A stretch of DNA of 64,000 bases, from positions 1-64,000 of the forward strand of contig NZ_JBBHER010000011.1 of NCBI RefSeq assembly GCF_037646705.1, in the 5' to 3' direction. The notes under the pieces were generated by a model. The model did no database searches. It was not told the origin of the DNA and saw only the letters and a list, made by a program, of their open reading frames with translations. Of this stretch, positions 57,768-64,000 are shown one piece after another. Every line of letters starts with the position of its first letter. Positions within the stretch are counted from its first letter, which is position 1. Position numbers and translations under genes: made by a program. The DNA comes from Pikeienuella litoralis (GTDB lineage Bacteria > Pseudomonadota > Alphaproteobacteria > Rhodobacterales > Rhodobacteraceae).

Positions 57768-59116
57768 AACCGGATCGGCGGGAGCGTCTTCAGCATGCGG
57801 AATGTGGGTGTCAGGTTTTCGGGATCGCGCCATGGGCTTTCAAACCGGTCGATGCGCCCGACGGTCATGTGCCGGCTCCTGAGCGCGGCGCGCTCCTGCC
57901 GATGCGCCAGGTATCGGGAGAGCGACAGGGGCCTGCGCCGGGAGACCCCCTCATGGTGAAGCAGCACGGCGCGCGGATCGAGCGCGACGCGCCAGCCCGC
58001 CGCGCCGGCGCGGAGGCAGAAATCGACATCGTTGAACGCGACCGGAAAGGCGCGCGCGTCGAACCCGCCAAGCGCCCGCCAGAGATCGGCGCGGACCAGC
58101 ATCGCCGCGGCGGTCGCCGCCTCGCGAAGATGCGGCGCGGCCATGCGGCCAGCGAGGCCGGGCGCGGATTCGGGCGCGCCTTTCAGGTCGTGCCCGGCGA
58201 CGCCGCCATGGCCGACGATCACCCCCGCATGCTGGATGGTCCGGTCGGGAAACAGCAGCTTCGCGCCGACGACGCCGACGTCGGGCGCCGCCAACGTCTC
58301 CTCCATCGGCCGGAGCCAGCCGCGTTTCGGCGCTTCGATGTCGTTGTTGAGGAGCAGGAACGCGGCGATTTCGCCGAACTCGGCCTCCGCCAACGCCGCG
58401 CCGCGATTGACCATCGCCGCAAAGTTGAACGGCGCCGGGCGCCGCTCGACCCTGACGCGGGGCTCGCGGCGAAGCTCCTCATAAAACGCGAGCGTCTCCG
58501 GGTCGTCGCTTCCGTTGTCGATCACCACCGCGACCGGCGCCGGGGCGCCGTCCTCGGCGAGAATCGCCGCCAGCGCCGCGCGGATCAGGCGGGGGCTGTT
58601 CCGGTTCGGAATGATCGCCGCGACGGGGCCGAGGGGCGCGCGCGAAGCGGGGCGCGCCGGCGGCGCGGCGGCGGGCGCGGCGAAGATCGCCGCCGGGTAG
58701 GGCAGGTGGGCGACGCGGCGCCCGGGCTCGATCAGCGTCGCCGGCGGCGCCCCGGCCTCCAGCGCCGCCAGAGCGGCGGAGCCGAGCACGCCCGCCCGAA
58801 AGAAAACCGCGCGCCCGGCGTAATCCATCCGCTCCAGCAACAGCGGATCGAACGCCGGCTTCAGGCCGAGCGCGCCGCAGCCGTCCATTTGCGTCACGTC
58901 GTCGGAGATCAGCACCTCGGCGGCCGCGGGCGCGGCTTCGATCAGCGCGCCGGCGCCGGGCGCGAGCGCGCCATCGGGGCCAAGCGCGAAAACCCATCCG
59001 GCCGGCGGCGCCGTCCGCCGCGGCCCGAGCTGCCAGATCGCGGCGGCGGCGGGCGCGCCCGCGCCATCTGGCGCCGCATCGCACCACGGCGGCGCAACAT
59101 TCTCAGCCGCGTTCAT
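57764..59116 (-). CDS. Glycosyltransferase family 2 protein
   Basis: A 450-residue GT2-type protein. After an N-terminal 160-residue region of unknown function comes the GT-A domain: VAAIIPNRNSPRLIRAAL, VIDNGSDDPETLAF, and AFLLLNNDIEAPKRGWLRPM with the NND metal-binding motif. GGFDARAFPVAFNDVDFCLR is the acceptor-site element. It resembles rhamnosyl- and other O-antigen type transferases. The start at 59116 has AAGGG at six bases. It is divergent from the polyketide synthase, so its product could be a glycosylated polyketide (speculative). Confidence 0.85.
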   Translation of the reverse strand: MNAAENVAPPWCDAAPDGAGAPAAAAIWQLGPRRTAPPAGWVFALGPDGALAPGAGALIEAAPAAAEVLISDDVTQMDGCGALGLKPAFDPLLLERMDYAGRAVFFRAGVLGSAALAALEAGAPPATLIEPGRRVAHLPYPAAIFAAPAAAPPARPASRAPLGPVAAIIPNRNSPRLIRAALAAILAEDGAPAPVAVVIDNGSDDPETLAFYEELRREPRVRVERRPAPFNFAAMVNRGAALAEAEFGEIAAFLLLNNDIEAPKRGWLRPMEETLAAPDVGVVGAKLLFPDRTIQHAGVIVGHGGVAGHDLKGAPESAPGLAGRMAAPHLREAATAAAMLVRADLWRALGGFDARAFPVAFNDVDFCLRAGAAGWRVALDPRAVLLHHEGVSRRRPLSLSRYLAHRQERAALRSRHMTVGRIDRFESPWRDPENLTPTFRMLKTLPPIRF

Positions 59117-59345
59117 CTTGGCCCTTGTGAAAACCCGGTATATGGCGGATTCTTCGCGCGGAACGTGTGCGCGATGCAAGGCCGGATCATTTTCTCCAGC
59201 CTTGCGGGCGGCGCGCGGGTCGGGGCGGGGTGGCGCTTGGATATGACGGAACATGACATTTGATTACAGAGTGCAGCAGATATTGATTGGCGTTCACAGC
59301 GCGGGACCTGTTGTTACTTGAATGTTGAGGGGTTAGGACGCTGAA

Positions 59346-62300
59346 ATGAACGCGCAAGCTAACAAAACGACGTATGAAGTGGCGATATCGGGCTACGCCT
59401 GCCGCTTGCCTCAGGCGTCCAACCCGGCCGAATTCTGGGATATTCTTCAGAATCGCCGGTGCGTCATCACCGAGATCACCGATGACCGCTGGTCGAAGGC
59501 GCGCTTCCTGCACCGCGATCGGGCCGCGCTGGGCAGGTCCTATACCTTCGCCGCGGGGCAGGTGGATCGAATCTGGGATTTCGACCCCGGGTTTTTCGGC
59601 GTTTCGCCGCGAGAGGCGGTCCAGATGGACCCGCAGCAGCGGCTGTTGCTGATGACCGTCTGGGAGGCGGTCGAACATGCGGGGCTGACGCCTGAAGCTC
59701 TCTCCGGGGGGCGAACGGGCGTTTACATCGGCGCCTCCGCCTCCGATCACTCGTTCACCTTCGTCGGCGATCCGGCGTCGGTCGACGCGCAGTTCATGAC
59801 CGGGAACACGCTGTCGATCGTCTCGAACCGGATCTCCTACCTTCTTGACCTCAAGGGGCCGAGCTACACCGTCGATACGGCGTGCTCCTCGTCGTTCTAC
59901 GCCCTGCATCAGGCGACGCAGGCGCTGCGGTCCGGGGAGATCGACACCGCGATCGTCGGCGGCGTCAACGCGCTGCTCTCTCCGTTTTCGTTCATCGGAT
60001 TCAGCCGCGCGACGATGCTGTCGCCCGAGGGGCTCTGCAAGGCGTTCGACGCGTCGGCGGACGGATATGTGCGCTCGGAGGGCGCGGTGGTTTTCGTGCT
60101 GCGGAGGATGGACCTGGCGGCGCAGAACGGCGACCCGGTGCGCGGCGTCATTCTTGGCTCGGGGGTCAATTCAGACGGGCGGACGGTCGGAATGGCGATG
60201 CCCTCCGCCGAGCGGCAGGCGGACCTGTTGAGGCAGATCCGCCGCGACGTGCAGTTCGATCCGGACGATCTGGCGTTTCTCGAATGCCACGGCACCGGCA
60301 CGCCGGTCGGCGATCCGATGGAGGCGAACGCGATCGGCGAAGTGTTCGGCCGCCGGCGGGCGCGGCCGCTCTCGATCGGCTCGGCCAAGACGAATTTCGG
60401 ACATCTCGAGCCGGCATCGGGGCTGGTCGGGCTTCTGAAGGCGCAGATGGCGCTGGAGAAGGGGGTCTATCCGGCGTCGCTTCATCTGAAGGAGCCGAAT
60501 CCGAACATCGCTTTCGACGATCTCAATCTGGAGGTCGCCGGCGAAGCGGTGACGATCGAGCCGCGCGACCGGCCCTGGCTCGCCGGGGTCAATTCGTTCG
60601 GATTCGGCGGCGCCAACGCCCATGTCGTCATCCGCCAGCCGGACCCGATGGAGACCCCCGCCGCGCCTGTGGCGCCCCGCGCCCGGGCGCTGACGATCAG
60701 CGCCGCGAGCCGCAAGAGCCTCGACGATATGGTCGCGCGCTGGCGCGAGGCGCTCGACGGGGCCGAGCCCGCCGAAGCCGACCGTCTGGTGAACGCCGCC
60801 GCGCATCGCAGACAACGCGCGGCGCACCGTCTGATCGCGCTCGGCGAGAGCGCGGACGACATCCTCGCCGCGCTGACCGCGCATGAAGCTGGCGAGACGC
60901 CGGAGGCTCCGGCGGCCTGCGTCACCGGCCAGCGGATCGGGCGGGGCGAGAAGACCGCGTTCGTCTTTGGCGGCAACGGATCCCAATGGGCGGGGATGGG
61001 GCTCGGCCTTTATGAGCAAAACGAGGTTTTTCGGGCCGCCTTCGACGAAGTTTCGGCGCTTTTCGCGGCGAAGTCGGATATCGATCTCTCTTCGCTGCTG
61101 GCGGCGGACGACCTGGGCGATCTCCTGGCCGAAAGCCGGATCGCTCAGCCGATCCTTTTCGCGCTTCAGGTCGCCATCGTCCGGATGCTGGCGGCGGAGG
61201 GCCTGAAGCCTGACGCGGTCGCCGGGCATTCGGTCGGCGAGGTTGCGGCGGCCTGGGCGGCGGGGGTGCTCAGCCTGCCGGACGCGGTGCACCTGATCCG
61301 CACCCGGTCCACGGCGCTCGAATTCATGAAGGGCATGGGCGGCATGGCCGCCGTTCTGGCCGGCGAAGACGCGGTTGAGGCGGCGCTGGCGGATTTCGGC
61401 GATGTCTCGATCACCGTCGCCGGCGACAACTCCCCGCGCTCGTCGACCATCGCCGGGCCGGTCGAATCATTGAAGGGCTTCGCCAGATTCGCGCGCAAGC
61501 GCCGGATCGCGGCGAAGCTGCTCGATATCGACTATCCCTATCACAGCCCGGCGATAGACCCGATCCGCGCCAAGCTGATCGCCGATCTCTCGGAGATCGA
61601 GCCGCATGAGGGCGAGGCGATCTACGTCTCCGCGACCAGCGGGCGGGAGGCGCCCGGCGTCGCGCTCGATACGGAATACTGGTGGCGGAACGCGCGCCAG
61701 CCGGTGCGCTTCCGCGAGGCGGTGGGAGCGCTGGCCAAGCTTGGCTGCGGTGTTTTCGTCGAGATCGCGCCGCGCCCGGTGCTTCAGTCCTATATCGTCG
61801 ATACGCTGGAATCGCTCGGCTGGGGCGCCTCCGTGGTGACGACGCTGGAGCAGAGGCCGCGAACGGCGCCGACCGCGCGCTCGATCGCCGCGCGGGCGCT
61901 GGCGCATGGCGCGAAGATCGACGACGCGCGGTTTTTCGGCGCGGCGGTCCGCTATCAGGGGGGGCTGCCCGGCTACGCCTGGCAGACCAGCCCATACCGG
62001 ATGGAGCCGAGCGACGAAGCGGTCGATATTTTCGCGACGGGCGGCGTTCATCCGCTTCTCGGCTGGCGTCTGAAGCGGGACGAAGGCGCCTGGAGCAACA
62101 TCATCGACGTGGGGCTTCAGCCCTGGCTGGCGGATCACCGGATTGACGGCGCGATCGTCTTTCCCGCCGCCGGATACGTCGAGATGGCGCTGGCCGCGGG
62201 GCGGCGCATCTTCGGGAATTCCGAGCTTTCCGAGTTCGAGATCCTGCGGCCGATCGTTCTCGACGACGGCGCGGCGGTCGAAACCCGGGTGAGCTTCGAT

Positions 62301-64000
62301 CAGAGCACCGGGCAGATCAGAATCGAGAGCCGCCGGCGGCTTGTCGGCGTCGAATGGGGGTTGAACGCCTTCGGAGTGCTGCGCAAGACGCCGGTCGCGG
62401 CGCCGGTCGCCGCGGAGGCGGATCTGAAGGGCGCGGCGAAGCTCAACGGGCGCCAGCTCTATCAATCGCTTGAAGCCTACGGATTGAATTACGGGGCGGC
62501 GTTCCAGCGGATCAAGTCGGTGCGGATCAATGGCGTCGTCGCCAAGGCGCGGTTGACCGAGGCGGCGGCGCCTGTCGCGGGCATGTCGCTCGACCCGACG
62601 ATGCTCGACGGCGCGATGCACATGATTTTCCCGCTGATCCGCCGCCAGGCGGGGGACGATGGGCTGCGCGCCGGCGTCGCCTTCCTGCCGGTCAGGCTCG
62701 GGCGGGTCCGGCTCTACGCGGCGGAGATGGCGCCCGTCCGCGCGACCGCGCGGCTGGTGAAGCTCAGCCCGCGCGGCGCCGAGGCGGAGATCGACCTTCT
62801 GGCGGAGGACGGAACGCTGATCGCGGCGGTCACCGGCCTCCGGTTGAAATCGGTGGTCCTGAATCGGGGCGCGCGCGATCTGAACCGCGTCTGGAGGCAG
62901 AGTTTTGTCCGGCTGGCGTCTTCGGATGAGGATGCGGCGGTTCCGGACGTGTGGGCCGATCCGGCGGCGCGGGCGGCCGCGCTCGGCGTCGTCGCAGGGC
63001 GGGCGCCGGAGCCTGATGTCGGCTCGATTCTGATCGACGCGCTGTCGCGGCGGCTCGCCTGGAACATGGCGCGGCGATTCGCCGATGAAGACATGCGCAT
63101 CGACATCGCCTCCGCGATCGACCTGGATCCGTCGGCCCGGCCGCTGCTGTCGCGGGCGCTGCTGGCGCTGGAGGAAGACGGCGCGTTCTCGGCGGAGACG
63201 CTCGGCGTCGGGCGGCTCGCCGCCGATTGTCCTTACCCGTCGGTTGAAGAACTGGCGCAGGCGCTGGCCGAGGAGGCGCCGACCCGGGGCGGCGATCTGA
63301 TGGCGTTGCTCCGGCTTGAAGCGGAGCTGCCGGACCGACTGCAATCGGGCCTGATCGACGTCGCGCCGGCGCCGCCGGCGGCCGACATCACGCCCGCCGC
63401 GCGGGCGGTCTGGGCGGCGGTGGAGACGATCCTGACCGATATCGCCGCGGGCTGGTCCGCGGTGAAGCCGCTCGATGCGCTGGTGGTCGGCGCGGCGCCT
63501 GTCGGCGTCATTCAGCGGCTTGCGGCGGCGCCGGGCCTCTCCCGCCTGACCGTGACGGATCCGGACGAGCGGATCGTCGAGACGCTCTCGCAGATTGCGG
63601 GCCGCGCGCCGAAGCTCCGGATCCTGCCGTTCGCGGAGGCCGTCGCCGCCGGACATGATCTGGCGATCTGCGGCGACAGCCTGTCGAGACTGGGCCGGGA
63701 CGGTTTGTCTTCGCTGGCGGTGAGCATGGTCTCCGGCGGACTTTTCGCCGCGATCGAGCGCGCTCCGGATCTCACCTCGGACCTGTTGTGCGGAATCGCC
63801 GAGGATTGGTGGGCGGGCTCGCTGACGCCCGAGGCGCCCATCGGCCGCAGAATGCCGGCCGAAGACTGGTGCGCGGCGATGACCGACGCGCGCCTGGTCG
63901 ACGCGACCGCGACGCCGCTGGCCGCGGAGGCTGCGGAGGCGACGGCCCTGTTCGCGCGGGCGCGCCGCCGGGTGTCGGGCGCGGAGGCGCCGACGGAGCG
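59346..64000 (+). CDS. Type I polyketide synthase, N-terminal part (runs off the window)
   Basis: An unbroken reading frame of at least 1,551 codons, with no stop before the window end. Domains in order: ketosynthase (residues about 10-440) with Cys180 in DTACSSSF, His315 in CHGTGTPVGDP and His353 in KTNFGHLEPASG; acyltransferase (about 535-840) with FVFGGNGSQWAGMG and Ser629 in AGHSVGE; dehydratase (about 900-1175) with His931 (HxxxGxxxxP) and Asp1088 (LDPTMLDGAMH); then a methyltransferase-like region to the end. AT loading motif YPYHSP does not give a clear malonyl or methylmalonyl preference. Start ATG with AGGA nine bases upstream. Later modules (ER, KR, ACP) are expected beyond the edge. 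Confidence 0.95.
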   Translation, partial: MNAQANKTTYEVAISGYACRLPQASNPAEFWDILQNRRCVITEITDDRWSKARFLHRDRAALGRSYTFAAGQVDRIWDFDPGFFGVSPREAVQMDPQQRLLLMTVWEAVEHAGLTPEALSGGRTGVYIGASASDHSFTFVGDPASVDAQFMTGNTLSIVSNRISYLLDLKGPSYTVDTACSSSFYALHQATQALRSGEIDTAIVGGVNALLSPFSFIGFSRATMLSPEGLCKAFDASADGYVRSEGAVVFVLRRMDLAAQNGDPVRGVILGSGVNSDGRTVGMAMPSAERQADLLRQIRRDVQFDPDDLAFLECHGTGTPVGDPMEANAIGEVFGRRRARPLSIGSAKTNFGHLEPASGLVGLLKAQMALEKGVYPASLHLKEPNPNIAFDDLNLEVAGEAVTIEPRDRPWLAGVNSFGFGGANAHVVIRQPDPMETPAAPVAPRARALTISAASRKSLDDMVARWREALDGAEPAEADRLVNAAAHRRQRAAHRLIALGESADDILAALTAHEAGETPEAPAACVTGQRIGRGEKTAFVFGGNGSQWAGMGLGLYEQNEVFRAAFDEVSALFAAKSDIDLSSLLAADDLGDLLAESRIAQPILFALQVAIVRMLAAEGLKPDAVAGHSVGEVAAAWAAGVLSLPDAVHLIRTRSTALEFMKGMGGMAAVLAGEDAVEAALADFGDVSITVAGDNSPRSSTIAGPVESLKGFARFARKRRIAAKLLDIDYPYHSPAIDPIRAKLIADLSEIEPHEGEAIYVSATSGREAPGVALDTEYWWRNARQPVRFREAVGALAKLGCGVFVEIAPRPVLQSYIVDTLESLGWGASVVTTLEQRPRTAPTARSIAARALAHGAKIDDARFFGAAVRYQGGLPGYAWQTSPYRMEPSDEAVDIFATGGVHPLLGWRLKRDEGAWSNIIDVGLQPWLADHRIDGAIVFPAAGYVEMALAAGRRIFGNSELSEFEILRPIVLDDGAAVETRVSFDQSTGQIRIESRRRLVGVEWGLNAFGVLRKTPVAAPVAAEADLKGAAKLNGRQLYQSLEAYGLNYGAAFQRIKSVRINGVVAKARLTEAAAPVAGMSLDPTMLDGAMHMIFPLIRRQAGDDGLRAGVAFLPVRLGRVRLYAAEMAPVRATARLVKLSPRGAEAEIDLLAEDGTLIAAVTGLRLKSVVLNRGARDLNRVWRQSFVRLASSDEDAAVPDVWADPAARAAALGVVAGRAPEPDVGSILIDALSRRLAWNMARRFADEDMRIDIASAIDLDPSARPLLSRALLALEEDGAFSAETLGVGRLAADCPYPSVEELAQALAEEAPTRGGDLMALLRLEAELPDRLQSGLIDVAPAPPAADITPAARAVWAAVETILTDIAAGWSAVKPLDALVVGAAPVGVIQRLAAAPGLSRLTVTDPDERIVETLSQIAGRAPKLRILPFAEAVAAGHDLAICGDSLSRLGRDGLSSLAVSMVSGGLFAAIERAPDLTSDLLCGIAEDWWAGSLTPEAPIGRRMPAEDWCAAMTDARLVDATATPLAAEAAEATALFARARRRVSGAEAPTE

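Noticed and set aside
61467..63656. A 729-codon minus-strand open frame inside the PKS
   Set aside because: It is antisense to the PKS with Arg/Pro/His-rich composition and no motifs; high GC keeps such frames open.
1..64000. CRISPR arrays, insertion sequences, prophage or integron features
   Set aside because: No regularly spaced repeats, transposase or integrase signatures were seen.

Overview
The window reads as a chromosomal segment of a very GC-rich alphaproteobacterium, most likely of the Rhodobacterales/Rhodobacteraceae type. Evidence seen directly: a split F0 ATP synthase operon with b and b' subunits, a chvI-chvG-hprK-PTS cluster next to a divergent pckA, a DUF1674/SdhAF4-like protein, a PHB locus with a phaR repressor, a methylsuccinyl-CoA dehydrogenase-like enzyme of the ethylmalonyl-CoA pathway, and a tRNA-His with a G1:U72 pair and A73, the alphaproteobacterial form that lacks the universal G-1. 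No insertion sequence, prophage, integron or CRISPR array was seen. Genes are tightly packed, many with ATGA/GTGA overlaps, and the high GC leaves many long spurious frames open.

Layout. 0-1 kb: end of an ExbD/TolR-type gene and tonB. 1-2 kb: secG and a small Rieske protein. 2-8 kb: a minus-strand pair (beta-hydroxyacid dehydrogenase and enolase-superfamily enzyme) divergent from a fadA-fadB beta-oxidation operon, then msrQ. 8.7-13.6 kb: a cobalamin riboswitch followed by btuB, btuF, btuC and btuD. 13.6-17.3 kb: minus-strand HIT protein, kdsA, a UDP-glucuronate epimerase-like gene and nhaA. 17.8-20.5 kb: an Fe-S type uracil-DNA glycosylase, a lipoprotein hydrolase, an SseB-like protein, and a cold-shock gene with a clear promoter and terminator. 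21-24 kb: a TetR regulator with a palindromic operator, then atpI-atpB-atpE-atpF'-atpF. 24.8-30.3 kb: minus-strand htpX-rsmB-heparinase-like-purH. 30.4-32.2 kb: SdhAF4-like, apt and a secreted cyclase-family protein. 32.3-37.3 kb: minus-strand mcd, a gamma-glutamyltransferase and pckA, divergent from chvI-chvG-hprK-EIIA-HPr. 41-43 kb: tag and an EAL-domain gene. 43.3-47.5 kb: phaR divergent from a small ORF, a short phaC, phaA and phaB. 48-54 kb: a glutamine amidotransferase, tRNA-His, a small DUF6324-like protein with a histidine kinase, and an Entner-Doudoroff/hexose set (fructokinase, eda, pgi). 53.9-59 kb: a surface protein with a PLPA-type C-terminal anchor, an NMT1/SsuA-type ABC importer and a GT2 glycosyltransferase. 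59.3-64 kb: the start of a large type I polyketide synthase (KS-AT-DH-degenerate MT) that runs off the window.

How it fits together (inference): the cell stores carbon as PHB, metabolises C4/C5 acyl-CoA esters through mcd and beta-oxidation, and makes PEP from oxaloacetate with PckA. The B12 uptake operon would supply the cobalamin-dependent mutases of the ethylmalonyl-CoA pathway. ChvGI and the incomplete PTS link envelope state to carbon control. The most accessory region is the right edge, with the polyketide synthase, the divergent glycosyltransferase, the importer and the surface-anchored protein.
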